Of a DNA stretch of 64,000 nt, positions 1-10,397 are shown one piece after another. Every line of letters starts with the position of its first letter. Positions within the stretch are counted from its first letter, which is position 1. Origin of the DNA: Rhodosorus marinus (lineage: Eukaryota > Rhodophyta > Stylonematophyceae > Stylonematales > Stylonemataceae). Under the pieces are notes generated by a model, which was not told the DNA's origin, ran no database searches, and saw only the letters and a list, made by a program, of their open reading frames with translations. Location of the stretch: assembly GCA_029953675.1 (NCBI GenBank), contig JAMWBK010000006.1, positions 62,001 through 126,000 of the forward strand, given 5' to 3'. Made by a program: the position numbers and the translations under genes.

Positions 1-181
1 TCCCGGAACGAAATCGTTTTGTGCTTAATGAACTTCCTCCGAGGACCGTTCTTCTGTTTACGATAGTCTGTTGATGATTGTGCGGTTTATGATTGTTCGG
101 TTTATGATAATCGATCGGTGTATGTACAAATTTAATAAACTAAGGTAAAAATATTTCTGCTCAAAAGGGGGCCGAAACCGC

Positions 182-2443
182 TCAGGGGGAGGCTGGGCCA
201 AGAACTCCCCGCAGGAATGCAATTTCCGCGCTAACTGTGTTGCTGACCTGCAACACAGCCACGAGCAACCACAAGATGAGGAGGAAAGACAGGATCAGGA
301 TCACATTCATAGCCAGGCTACTAGCATCGTGGACCTCTTCAATTTCTTCATCCTCCACAAGCTTTTGCAATGTTGGTTTGGTTCTCTTCGTCGATTGGGG
401 CCGTTTACCACGAGAAGCCACTCTGCTCTTTGCGTTGGAGGTAACCTTAGAGGGTTTCGGCTTTGCAACAAATGCCGCGCACATAGCCTGCGCAATCTTC
501 AGCAGCTTCGCGTAAGAAACAGTAACGTCCGCAACAGCACCCTTCTCGATCCTGTTCTTGAACATACTTTTTCCCAGCCAATAGACGGCAACAGAAGCGC
601 GAACTTCAGTTGCATCTGTCCCCTTCGGAGAAAATTCCCAGAAGCTCTGAACCCGGAAGGATGCACCGGTAGGTACATCTGGGTTATAGAGCTCAACCTC
701 GTAGAGGTATCCACCACCGCTCGAGAAGCTCAAATAATGAGTCTCGTAGCATTGCACGACTTTGTTCACCATAGCAATGCTAAGAGGCTTCTTATAGGTC
801 AATTCCCTGGTTCGATGCCCATCCTTGTACTCCCATGGTTTCATGATTGACTCATGCTCTCCGGCGATCTGAAAATAGCGGTGGTAGAGTTCTTCCGCCC
901 CTTTACCATAGAAGAGTGCTGTCAGCACAGCTTTGGGATGGCATGGCATGACATCTCGAGCCACCTCCTGTCGTTCTCGATAAGTCTGCAGCTTCGGCTT
1001 GTCGAACAAGTCCAAGCCATCAACCGCCCACTGCAGTTTCTCCGCTGGTGGTTCAGACGTATCATCCACGGTCGTCCCCTGAACTGCATTCGTCTCCCCA
1101 CCCTGGGAGTCTTCCGCGGAGTTTGGTTCGGCTGCTCCTGGGGGGTTGCTAGCAGCAACGTCTGATGGCACTTGCTGGGAAACCTCCGAGTCGCTTACAT
1201 CTGACCGTGGGAACGACTGGGTCGTTGGCTGCGGAGCCAGGGCCAACCTCCGCTGGTTCTTCTCGGCAACCTGCTTTCGCGCTCCTTCAGTGTAAAACTC
1301 CAAGAGCTTTGCATACGTTGTTGGTGTGTCGTTTAGAGTCCCGCTCTCGATTCTATTCCGCAGCAGGTTTCGTGTCAGGAAGTTGATAGCTACGTAAGCA
1401 GTACAAATCGTATACTCAGCGCCATCATGGTGGAACTCAAAGAAGTTCTCAACTCTAAAAGAGTCGCCCAGAGGAACGTCCCGATTGTGAAGCTCCGACT
1501 CGAGCCGAAATCCATCGCTCGTGAATGTTAGAAACGACTTTTCCTCCACTCTCGTCTGTTTCGGACCTATTGAGTACTGCAGCTTCTTCGTAAACGAACC
1601 CCTCCGCTCACGATGCCCCTCGACAGTCAACCAATCCGTGATTTTTACGTCCCAGTCACCCATCTTCGCCTCGTGGAATTCCCTGTATGCGTTCGCACCG
1701 TCAGTATATATGTAAGCGAACAAGTCCCTTGCATTGATGTGCAAACGCATTTGAAGCACTTGCTTTCGATTCGCGTATGCTTTTCCGTGCTTATAGTCGA
1801 TGACATCCCCCTTTTGTATCCACATATAATCCTCTTCCCCCGCTACGGCGGAATCGATTTGGTCGGCGTCTTCTTCACTAGAATCCGCACGATCCTTTGC
1901 TTCAAGGTACTGAGTATCACTAAGCTCAGAACCGGGTTCAGCCTCACCAGTGGGTGTCAACGCCGTCCCATCCACCGCAACCAGCGTTTGCTCCAGGGTC
2001 AACTCAGTTCTTGACGCGTCCGAGCCGACAGGCGGCGCTAGTCCTCTGCCAGTGCCCTTTTGACCGTTCAAAAGTTTGTCAACTAGCATCAACGCTGGGG
2101 TGAGGTTCTTGTTCTCGAAAGCTACGAAGCAATTCTGCACCCCGTTCGTCATCACGAGCACAAGCTGCTTTACACCCTTCTTCGCTGTGGTCACATGCGA
2201 GATTTGCTCCCTTGGCCAGATCTCTCTGAAGGTCCCGACCAGCTTTGAGAAAAAAGCAACGGCAGAATCAAACACTAGTAATGATCCCTTGATCGGAAGC
2301 TTTCCAAGAAATATACACGAAAACTTGCCGAGGAGGACACTATCCGTAGGCAAGCCCAGCCGACCTGACCATTTCTTCCCGTCAGTCCTCTTCGGAGAGC
2401 TGGTAATCACGACAGCTGATTTAACATCGTCACCGCTACTCAT
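182..2443 (-). CDS. GRAM domain plus double VASt domain membrane protein (Lam/Ltc1/Aster-type sterol transfer protein)
   Basis: Intronless, 753 codons from the ATG at 2443; an in-frame GTG two codons earlier is not used here. Seen: a GRAM-like domain at about residues 33-126, an acidic linker, a first VASt (START-like) domain at about 208-393, a Ser/Pro/Glu-rich linker, a second VASt domain at about 490-663, a basic stretch at 665-695, then one C-terminal hydrophobic segment at about 710-732 with a short tail. The two VASt domains share the pattern L-x-N-x-D-V-P-x-G-x-S-F-R-V. Known of the family: yeast Lam/Ltc and animal Aster/GRAMD1 proteins sit in the ER by a C-terminal anchor, bind the plasma membrane through GRAM and move sterol with the VASt domain. 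Two VASt copies resemble yeast Lam2/Lam4 in layout. Inferred role: ER-plasma membrane sterol transfer. The family call is firm; the cargo is inference. Confidence 0.9.
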   Translation of the reverse strand: MSSGDDVKSAVVITSSPKRTDGKKWSGRLGLPTDSVLLGKFSCIFLGKLPIKGSLLVFDSAVAFFSKLVGTFREIWPREQISHVTTAKKGVKQLVLVMTNGVQNCFVAFENKNLTPALMLVDKLLNGQKGTGRGLAPPVGSDASRTELTLEQTLVAVDGTALTPTGEAEPGSELSDTQYLEAKDRADSSEEDADQIDSAVAGEEDYMWIQKGDVIDYKHGKAYANRKQVLQMRLHINARDLFAYIYTDGANAYREFHEAKMGDWDVKITDWLTVEGHRERRGSFTKKLQYSIGPKQTRVEEKSFLTFTSDGFRLESELHNRDVPLGDSFRVENFFEFHHDGAEYTICTAYVAINFLTRNLLRNRIESGTLNDTPTTYAKLLEFYTEGARKQVAEKNQRRLALAPQPTTQSFPRSDVSDSEVSQQVPSDVAASNPPGAAEPNSAEDSQGGETNAVQGTTVDDTSEPPAEKLQWAVDGLDLFDKPKLQTYRERQEVARDVMPCHPKAVLTALFYGKGAEELYHRYFQIAGEHESIMKPWEYKDGHRTRELTYKKPLSIAMVNKVVQCYETHYLSFSSGGGYLYEVELYNPDVPTGASFRVQSFWEFSPKGTDATEVRASVAVYWLGKSMFKNRIEKGAVADVTVSYAKLLKIAQAMCAAFVAKPKPSKVTSNAKSRVASRGKRPQSTKRTKPTLQKLVEDEEIEEVHDASSLAMNVILILSFLLILWLLVAVLQVSNTVSAEIAFLRGVLGPASP

Positions 2444-4550
2444 CTTCACCTTAATGCTGTTCTAGACAATATCAACGTACAACCACCTCATAAGCTCCTC
2501 ATACTCCACCTCGCACCTTACAAGGCCTCACGCGCAAACCGCTGACGTGCTACGAAAGCTGAAGGCTTTAAATCTCCGAAAGGATTGTGCGTCCGAAGGA
2601 CACTAAAGCGTGATGACATCTCCCCACACAGCCCGACAGATCGACCAATTTGCTAAACCAAGAACGAACTGTTGTAAAAGCCGTATATTTGAAACCCTTT
2701 GGACACGACAATACCACTCTCGGCCGATTTCAACTGAGCATTTGGGCAAGAAAGCAGTTTGTTGTCTAGTTTAGACACGTACATCCTAATATTACGAACA
2801 TCTGCGACGGTTAATTTTCAGCACCTCATTTTCATTGTTCGGGTCCTGCAAAACAGCATCGTCTGCTGAATTACGAGCGAAGAAATTTCATAAACTTTCA
2901 AGACAAACTAGGAACGCGGGGATTCTAATTTTCACGAGACCCTCCGGACGCTTGACAAGGAGGACTTTTGGAGTTCCAGCAGTTGTGGTTCTCGAGGAAT
3001 GTAGATTCACAAAATATCGGGGCGGGCACGGGCTGAAGAAATTGTTTTTATATTTTTATGGTTTTAAAAAAAAAAAGAGTCTGCTGTGCAGATGGTGGGC
3101 TTCCAACCCCCCTAGTCTCTTCCACAAATAGATAGACTAGCTCGCAAGCGAAAGGGAGGTATTTGGTTCGTGGGACTTGACTGACTGGCGTTGGAGAATG
3201 ATCCTCGTTTCTTGACGTTTTCTAATTAACAGCACATGTTTCTTCCAGTCTGCGATTGAGGAACGTAGAAACGGAAACAGCCCGCATGGAGGAAGTGATA
3301 GCCCAAAAGTTGGATCCAGGGATGCGTTAGTCTGGGGTTCCTTTAGAAACTGGAGCGTAAATTTTTAACTGTAAGCACCAGAAAGGGAGAGCAGAGGATC
3401 CGACTTTTTTCCGAGTTCCGAAACATGCTTGTATTCTATGATTGTGGACGGCCTATGCTCAGCGGCGCGCGTGCCACTGGAGGCTAGATCCATGGCGGGG
3501 CAGAACGCTGTACTCTAGACATAGAAGGTCTTTGTCGATGTCAGGTTTTGTACGCTGCGATGACGAGTTGATCGGCAGAGGAAGAACAAGCCTGAGCTGG
3601 ACGTAGCGGAGGCCAACGGAACGAGCAGAATCGACGCCGTGCAAATAATCAAGAGATATTCCTGCGCTTTTGCGTGTGATTAGTGGGCTCATCATTTTCC
3701 TTAGTACAACCGTCGCATCTCTCGCCCTGCAAAGTAAATTAGCGAATCCGAGCTCCTCCCCTTTAAAGCAGTCAAAATTCATTGACTCAAATTCATTAGC
3801 TTTACATATTAGCGGAAAGATTTGAGTTTCCCCTTTGAATACGAGAGAATACAACGTGATCACCAAATTCTTCTGTGCAAGGTTTCCCACCCCAAAAACG
3901 AAATATGTTTGACAGTTGGCTTCGTTCTTTTCGGAAAAGGGTTTTGGTTGCATGGTTCATGCTACTACGCTAGGCCGACTATTGAGGTTGTTCAGGGCAG
4001 CCAGACCTTTTCACCGTTTTTACACTTTCTATACCACTCTTGACAAACACACAACTTTTTGCTTTGCTCTGGTGGCAGGAGTTTGTCCAAAGGACCTGGA
4101 TCGCGAAAAGATCCGAAACCACACCATAAACCACCTCCGAATGCCGGTACCAGGGTCAACCCGCTGACTGGGTAGGAAAAGCCTTCCAACGTTGTTCTTT
4201 TGGTGGTTTGGCTCTCAACTGCACTCTGCGCTTCAGGAAGACAATCAAATTGGATAGCTCAATCAAGCAAGCAACTGAAAGTGGACAGATTGTCTTTCGC
4301 ACTTTGGTTGGTGTGCAACGTCGGGAAGGAGCAAGTAAGACCTCAGGAGTTTAGCCAGCGTACAAAATATAGTACGGCCAAGATAACCCCAGGCAAGATA
4401 TAGTACAGCCCGGGCTAATAATAGTAGTCTATCAAGCCCAGAGCATGACCCTTAAGCCTATAAATACGGAAGCTACGACCTCCTCAGGATCAGAGCTATA
4501 AAAGATGGTATCCAAGATAAGAAAAACATATAAAACAGGGTGATTTAAAC
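2444..4550. other. Intergenic, no supported gene
   Basis: The first 200 bases next to the GRAM-VASt start are C-rich on the plus strand, so G-rich on that gene's coding strand. An A run lies near 3067-3078. A 164-codon ATG-initiated open frame lies on the minus strand at 3459-3953, but it shows no recognisable domain and has an ordinary chance length. Bases 3325-3352 match the sequence just upstream of the 110-bp repeat at 10212 (GCGTTA-TCTGGGGTT-CTTTAGAA), and a shorter match occurs near 31453, so this is probably a dispersed repeat fragment. Confidence 0.5.
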
Positions 4551-4555
4551 ATAAT

Positions 4556-4795
4556 TGTGAGGAACTCCCCGGACAGACTGTATTTTCACTCCCTATTTTT
4601 AGATTGACGTCTAGCATCCAGCACTTACTTTTAGGTTACAGTTTACAGTACTTTCACTCCCTATTTTTAGATTCACGTTTAGTCTCCAGCACTTACTTTT
4701 AGGTTAGAGCAGGTCACTGTAAACTATGACCCAGCTTTGCTAGATCTTGAGACCTAGAATTGAGTAAAGACAAGTTGGTTCGAAGAGTTCTAACA
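4556..4795 (+). repeat. Left LTR of the gypsy element
   Basis: It begins TGTGAGGAAC and ends TTCTAACA. Compared with the right LTR it carries a tandem duplication of a roughly 64-bp segment (copies starting near 4588 and 4652). The 15-base segment CTGTAAACTATGACC is present as the reverse complement of the right-LTR segment, and the adjoining TATA-bearing segment is missing. The left copy has therefore lost the core promoter seen in the right copy. Confidence 0.9.
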
Positions 4796-4799
4796 TATT

Positions 4800-4817
4800 T
4801 GGTCTCATCGCCGGAAG
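4800..4817 (+). other. Candidate primer binding site
   Basis: The sequence starts TGGTCTCATCGCCGG four bases after the left LTR. TGG is the complement of a tRNA CCA end, and this is the position where LTR elements bind their primer tRNA. The tRNA identity cannot be read without the host tRNA set. Confidence 0.5.
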
Positions 4818-4867
4818 GAAAAGCGAGTAAGGGAAGGAAAGGGAGAGAACCAGGAGCCGACTTCACA

Positions 4868-5605
4868 ATGGCAACATTTGCGATTCCTTAACCCGAACCA
4901 TACGACGGGCGGCGGGACTTTGCAAAGGTTCAAACGTTTTTGGCGTCGCTCCGAGGTTATTTACAGTTCCACAACGTTGATGACGCAGGGCGCCAGACGG
5001 TCCGGTACGCGGGTCTCTTCCTCAAGGACCAAGCCCAGACGTGGTACCAAGGGCTTCCGCGATCGTCGGATGGTTTGCCAACGACCTTGGAATCGATAGA
5101 CGACTTCGAGCAGGCCCTGTGTGCACAGTTCCAGCCTCAGGATCATGTGGAGAGGATAAGGACAAAACTACGGACCGCCCGACAACGTGGCCAGGAGGTG
5201 GGCCGTTTTGTAGACTGCTTGGATGAACTATTCCTGCAATTGGGCGACGAAATTGCAGATTCTGAGAAACTGGAGCGTTTTAAGGCAGGATTGACGGGAC
5301 ACGCACGAGATTTCGTGTACTTCAGTCGCCCCCGGACGTATGCAGAGGCGAAGACGGTCGCCCTTAGCATTGCAGGCGCGCGCGGAGGACAGGCCGGACG
5401 ACCCACACAGCCCCCAACACAGCCCCACCGGAAAACTTCAGGATCCCCTCCGGTTCAACCAACACGACCCCACACGCGAAGCATGGGAGTGCCACCGACC
5501 AGCTACCTATGCCGCGAGGTGGGGCATATGAAACGAGATTGTCCGCAACGACTAGCCTATCTCCAGGCGGAGGTAGAGCGCCTGTCGCGGCTTCAGGAAA
5601 ACTGA
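4868..5605 (+). pseudogene. gypsy gag (capsid and zinc knuckle), early nonsense codon
   Basis: An ATG at 4868 opens a frame that meets TAA at 4889-4891 (codon 8) and then runs open to TGA at 5603-5605. The body has the retrotransposon capsid pattern (A-x-T-W-Y-Q-G-L near 5035-5055). A single zinc-knuckle position near 5500-5545 has the spacing of C-x2-C-x4-H-x4-C, but the first Cys is Ser (AGC). The pol frame overlaps the gag 3' end by about 97 bases in the -1 frame, a usual gag-pol arrangement. Both changes suggest that this copy makes no working Gag. Confidence 0.85.
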
Positions 5606-7137
5606 ATGACTCCGGGCGAGGGATGCCGTCCGAGAGTCAGACAACTAGCATCCCGCCCACCGTCGAGCTGCAACGACGGGATGATATGCTCATTGCAGCA
5701 GGGTCTATCGCAGGCAGACCAGTGGAGTGTTTGATAGACACTGGGGCTATCACTGCGATTCGGGAAAATGTGGTGGACGAGGTCAAATTACCCCGACGCT
5801 TGGATCCACGCGCATACGGGCTAGCAGTTGACAACATTACCGTTACGAGCCCGAGTTCGACGAGTGCGACAGTCGAGTTAAGCGGGAAAACCTTTGAGAC
5901 CCCGCTACGTGTATTTAAGGATTTAAGTCACGATGTATACATCGGCCTTGGCTTCCTGAGACAACACGGACTAACTCTAGACTGCAGCGCTAAGCCGCCA
6001 CAGCTGGTGATAAAAGCGAAGGATCCAGGTATACGTGGGATCCCAACAACGGAATCAAAGGTAAAGAAGGAAAAGGGCATCGTGAAGGAGACGGTGCGGT
6101 TAACGGTCATGGACACCGAAGATGACATCGGGGAAAGTAACACTGACGAAGGGTATGCAGGGTTCGGTGATAACAAGGGAAGCGGAAAGGATCGGAGCAG
6201 CAAGGAAAAAGGGCTTGGCGAGATCATCCGGAAAGAATTTCCTCGCGTCTTCCAAGACACGTTACCGCTGCCACCGAGTAACCGACTACCATATGCGATT
6301 AAAATTGAATTGGAACCTGGAACGTGTCCTCCCGCCCAGCGTGCTTATCCGATGTCACTTATAGATCGGGGACGTCTACAAGGGAAGTTGAAGGAGTTAG
6401 AACAGCAAGGTTTCATATCCCGAAGACAGAGTCCATTTGCGGCACCGGTCTTATACGTCGACAAGAAGGACGGGGGAAGACGCCTGTGCGTGGACTACCG
6501 CCGGCTGAACAACATCACCGTAAGAGAAAGGACAACTCCGCCAAGAGTCGAGGAACTCATGGACACGTTGAGTAACGCCCGGGTGTTCACAACGTTGGAT
6601 CTCCGGTCCGGCTACTGGCAACTTCCTATTGACCCATCCTCATGGGAAAAGACTGCGTTCACGACGTGCTTTGGACAGTACCAGTGGAATTTCATGCCGT
6701 TTGGATTGAAGAATGCACCCTCGGTCTTCATTCGCTACCTGACGGATGTATTGTACGACTTCATCAACGAATGCGTGGTGTTGTACGTCGACGATATACT
6801 GATTTACTCGGCGACTGAGGAGGACCACGAGAAAGATGTCCGACGGGTACTACGACAACTAGAGCAGCATCAACTAGTTGTCAAAGATTCGAAGTGTCAG
6901 TTCGGAGGACGTGAAGTTTGCTACCTGGGCCAAATATTGGCGGGAGGCACTCGCCGCCCCGACCCAAGGAAGGTGGAGACTATTCAGCGTTGGAAGGCCC
7001 CAACCACTATCAAAGAATTACGGGCGTTCATGGGATTCGCAAACTTCCTACGACCGTTTGTCCCTCACTTTGCGTCAATGGCTGCACCACTCCACGCCCT
7101 AACGAAGAAAAACAAGCACCTGGATATGGCAACATGA
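5509..7137 (+). pseudogene. gypsy pol, first part: protease and reverse transcriptase
   Basis: The open frame is -1 relative to gag. Seen: an aspartic protease motif LIDTGA near 5731-5750, then the reverse transcriptase with LDLRSGYWQ near 6595 and the catalytic YVDD box near 6784-6795, with the thumb region GFANFLRPF near 7035. The frame ends at TGA 7135-7137 only because of an extra base within 7123-7126. The coding sense continues one frame over, in the next entry. Confidence 0.92.
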
Positions 7138-9034
7138 CGAACAGAAAGCGTTCGAGGCATTGAAAAAGGCAATAGCAGACACCGCCTTGCTATATATGGT
7201 TGATCCTACGCTTCCGTTTATTATTCAAACGGATGTCAGCGACACCGGAGTTGGAGGTATTCTCTCTCAAAAACAAGGCGACCAGGAGGTTCCAGTGGCA
7301 TACATGTCGCGGTCGTTCAATGCAATGGAACTTCGCTACAGCATGTACGAGAAGGAGTTATATGCCATCGTACTGGCCGTACGACAGTGGTCAATCTACC
7401 TGGATGGGCAACATTTCACGGTGCGCACGGATCACAACCCGTTGCACTTCCTCCAAACCCAGACAACGCTCACCAGGCGACAAGGCCGCTATGTCAATAC
7501 GCTCTTACCATATTCATTTACGATCGAGCATGTACGGGGCAGTCTCAATATCGCGGACGCCCTCAGCCGCGACGCACTACGGGCGATCCGCGTGACATCA
7601 GCTGCCGGCTGGACTCAAGACTACGAAGCTGACGCGGAGTTCTCCACGCAATTCCGCAGCCCTAGGCAGTTTGAAAGTTTTCAACGGAAGGGGGGACTGC
7701 TATTCTTGCATGCACGACTTTGTGTACCAAAAAATCGTATCAGTGAAGTCATCGACGCACACCACCAATCTGTCACGGCAGGGCACTTTGGAGCCCACGC
7801 GACCTACCGAGTAATTCGACGACGTTACTACTGGCCTACAATGCGCAAGGATGTCTTCACCCGCGTCCAACAATGCTCGGTTTGTGCACGGGAACAACCG
7901 CTGCGTCGGCATCAAGGGGAACTACAACCCCTCCCGATACCGAAACAACGGGCCTCTGATTGGACGATGGATTTCATCACCGCATTTCCCAACGTCGAGG
8001 GATATGATGCCATTCTGGTGGTCGTTGACCGGCTTACGAAGTATGCCGTGTTCATGCCCACAACAAAGACGGTGACTGCAGAAGAGGTGGCAGCGCTGAT
8101 CGTGAAGAATATTATCGCGTGGTTCGGACTACCACGAAGTTTCGTCACCGATCGTGATAAGGTCTTTACCGCCACATTCTGGCGCCACCTGATGCAAATA
8201 ATGGGGATTGACCACCTACTGTCGACGGCGTATCACCCTGAAACGGATGGGCAAACAGAACGCGTCAACCATACCCTCCAGATTATGCTGAGATGCTGTT
8301 GTACGAGCCACACTTGGGTACAGAGTTTACCCCTGCTTCAACTGGCGTATAATAATCATACTTCAGCGAGTACCGGATATTCCCCATATTTCTTGTTAAC
8401 AGGAGGGCACCCGTGGCTCAATTTGGACACCTCAACCCCTTCTACTACGATTCATAGTCTGGCCGATGCTGCTACTGCATTCTCGCAACGTCAACAACGA
8501 ATCCTCGCTGACGCACGAAAATCCATGGCCCTGGCGCAGGAGTTGTACACGGAACAGGCAAATTCACGACGTCATCCCAAAGTCTTCAATACCGGAGACA
8601 ACGTTTATTTGTCAACGCGAAATCTATCCCTGGACGGCCCAACACGCTTTCAACCTCGATGGTTGGGTCCATTCCCCATCACTGCTAAACATTCCGATGT
8701 GGTCTATACTCTGCAGTTACCAGATGAGATGCGGATCCATCCAACCTTCCACGTCTCATTGTTGAAAAGTGTACCACCTACTTCCACGACGCCGGTTGTA
8801 CACAGTCTACCTATCCAGTCACACCTACCCTCAACCCAGCCTATCCTCTCGATCTTGAACATGAGGAATACCAATGAGGGGCTTCGGGAATTCCTATGCT
8901 ACCGCGAACATTAATGCTGGACCGATGCAACCTGGATCGCTGAACCAGACTACCCAACCGATCTCCAATCTCGGCGCCGACTCCGCCACTACCTGAACTA
9001 TCGGAAAGTACTGGATGCTCTGCCTGACAGTTGA
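7127..9034 (+). pseudogene. gypsy pol, second part: RNase H, integrase, chromodomain-like tail
   Basis: This continues pol one frame over from the previous entry. RNase H appears at about 7200-7590 (QTDVSDTGVGG, YEKELYAIV, RTDHNPL). The integrase zinc domain H-x-H ... C-x2-C lies near 7755-7890. The integrase core has Asp at DFITAF (near 7970), Asp at VTDRDK (near 8150) and Glu at DGQTERVN (near 8255), so the D,D,E triad is intact. A nonsense TAA at 8912-8914 interrupts the C-terminal region; the same frame then runs to TGA at 9032-9034 with a weak chromodomain-like pattern (F-L-x-Y ... A-T-W). The tail assignment is tentative. Confidence 0.9.
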
Positions 9035-9068
9035 AGTTGAACACTGTTGAGTTTGTACACAAACTCTG

Positions 9069-9078
9069 TGGGAGGAAA
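9069..9078 (+). other. Polypurine tract of the gypsy element
   Basis: GGGAGGAAAG lies directly before the right LTR, the position of the plus-strand primer in LTR retrotransposons. Confidence 0.6.
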
Positions 9079-9280
9079 GTGAGGAACTCCCCGGACAGAC
9101 TGTATTTTCACTCCCTATCCCTACTACCTATTTTTAGATTGACGTTTAGTCTCCAGCACTTACTTTTAGGTTACAGCAGGTCATAGTTTACAGTAACCAC
9201 AAGACTATATAAGACCCAGCTTTGCTAGATCTTGAGACCTAGAATTTAGTAAAGACAAGTTGGTTCGAAGAGTTCTAACA
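9077..9280 (+). repeat. Right LTR of the gypsy element
   Basis: It matches the left LTR over most of its length and ends TTCTAACA before the ATAAT duplication. It retains TATATAA at 9206-9212, which the left copy has lost, plus a short insert (TATCCCTACTACC) near 9116. Its first base differs from the left LTR (A instead of T). Confidence 0.9.
9206..9212 (+). promoter_or_regulatory. TATA box in the right LTR
   Basis: TATATAA sits in the middle of the right LTR, the expected place for the element's core promoter. The corresponding segment is absent from the left LTR. Confidence 0.5.
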
Positions 9281-9285
9281 ATAAT

Positions 9286-10211
9286 ACTTGGATCCGGGAC
9301 AGCTAATAAGACCAACGTGGAGGGGGGGTGGGTTCGCTACACATGCTACATTTTACTACGATTCTACAGGTTTCTGCTTAGTTTCAATGTCCTCAACGGT
9401 CGTTAATCGTTGTTGACATAGTACAGAGCTGGGGGAAAAGGAGACGAGAAACTCAAGGGACAACTGGAACGGTAGGTTCCAACTCTCAAAGTAACTCGGA
9501 CACAGCTTGCAGCAGTAGCAGCAGCGGCCTCAAACGGTACACCAGGTGGGACACGAAACCACTTGGAGCCCGGTCCTCTTCCCCCGGATCCTTGCTGGGA
9601 CTCGATTTCTGTGACACTGGCCAGAAAGACCCGCTGCTTTTAACTGCCGCCCTGTCGGTCCTAGAAAACTGCGATTTCTTTCGAGTCTCCCCTCCAAACC
9701 TTGTATCCTTGTTCTCGCTTTTCAGGCACGCAATCTCCTGCGATCGGTGAAATACATTTGGAGTCTTGAACACTTGAGAATTCCGTCGAGGTCAGTACAG
9801 CTGCGTTCACGTTTCAACCACGCACCCTCTGGGCAACAAGCATAGGCGTTCTTTCGAGAACCCTGTATACGGGAGGATTCCTTGGAATTCTCGAGGTCCA
9901 GCTTGTTAGCACCTGCCATGAGTCTTGGAAAAATGCGATCCACATCTTCGCCGGTACCGTCGGAACAAAGCATTCGTTGAAAATCAATAGTGTGCAACAC
10001 TAATTTTAGTTCCAACAAGGGAATGGAGTTTTGGGTGAAGGCTGGAGCTAGTCCCCATGCCTTCGTCAGCAGCTGGCGGCAGATACTTCGTACAAAGTTG
10101 TACTGATTCCAGCAATCCTATAGAGACTATGCGACGCGTGCACGTCGATCAACCTAGCCGACCATCACACTAGGGAGTCCTCTAGTAAAGCGTTAATCTG
10201 GGGTTTCTTTA
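9286..10211. other. Intergenic, no supported gene
   Basis: Two overlapping minus-strand open frames (9486-9773 and 9722-10018, 95 and 98 codons) have no recognisable domain. The last 25 bases (GCGTTAATCTGGGGTTTCTTTAGAA) recur near 3325 and partly near 31453, so the right edge belongs to a dispersed repeat. Confidence 0.5.
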
Positions 10212-10321
10212 GAACGTAGCATGAGGCCCCGGTAGCGGGGTTCCCGTAAGCTTTTCCCTAGATAGGGGTAGAAATAGTGATGCGCTGAAGTAGGCAGCTG
10301 CCCAGTAAAGTTTACGGTTAC
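10212..10321 (+). repeat. 110-bp dispersed structured repeat, copy 1
   Basis: It matches 55221-55330 over 110 bases with about 10-11 mismatches and no gaps. Both copies contain CCCCG-GTAG-CGGGG (a small hairpin), the palindrome GGCAGCTGCC or a close variant, and imperfect inverted ends (GGTT-CCGTAAG near the left, TTTACGGTTAC at the right). It could be a MITE or the 3' end of a retrotransposon; copy 2 lies just downstream of a non-LTR element remnant. Confidence 0.75.
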
Positions 10322-10397
10322 GCAACCCCAGAATACCGGTCTATGGTGGTGAAGACCTCCGTCAGATATTCGTGTAGGACACTGGAAAGCATTTTAG

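Larger units (their letters stand above)
4556..9280 (+). mobile_element. Ty3/gypsy LTR retrotransposon, degenerate, with target-site duplication
   Basis: The element is bounded by LTRs at 4556-4795 and 9077-9280 and flanked by the identical 5-bp sequence ATAAT at 4551-4555 and 9281-9285. The internal order is gag, protease, reverse transcriptase, RNase H, integrase, chromodomain-like tail, which is the Ty3/gypsy order. A primer-binding-site candidate starts with TGG at 4800, and a purine tract (9069-9078) precedes the right LTR. The coding region is broken by a nonsense codon early in gag, a one-base frameshift before RNase H and a nonsense codon near the end of integrase. The two LTRs differ by a duplication, an inversion and a deletion, so the insertion is old and probably not autonomous. 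Confidence 0.93.

Noticed and set aside
3459-3953. 164-codon minus-strand open frame as a gene
   Set aside because: No domain and no pattern beyond an open frame; kept only as a note in the intergenic entry.
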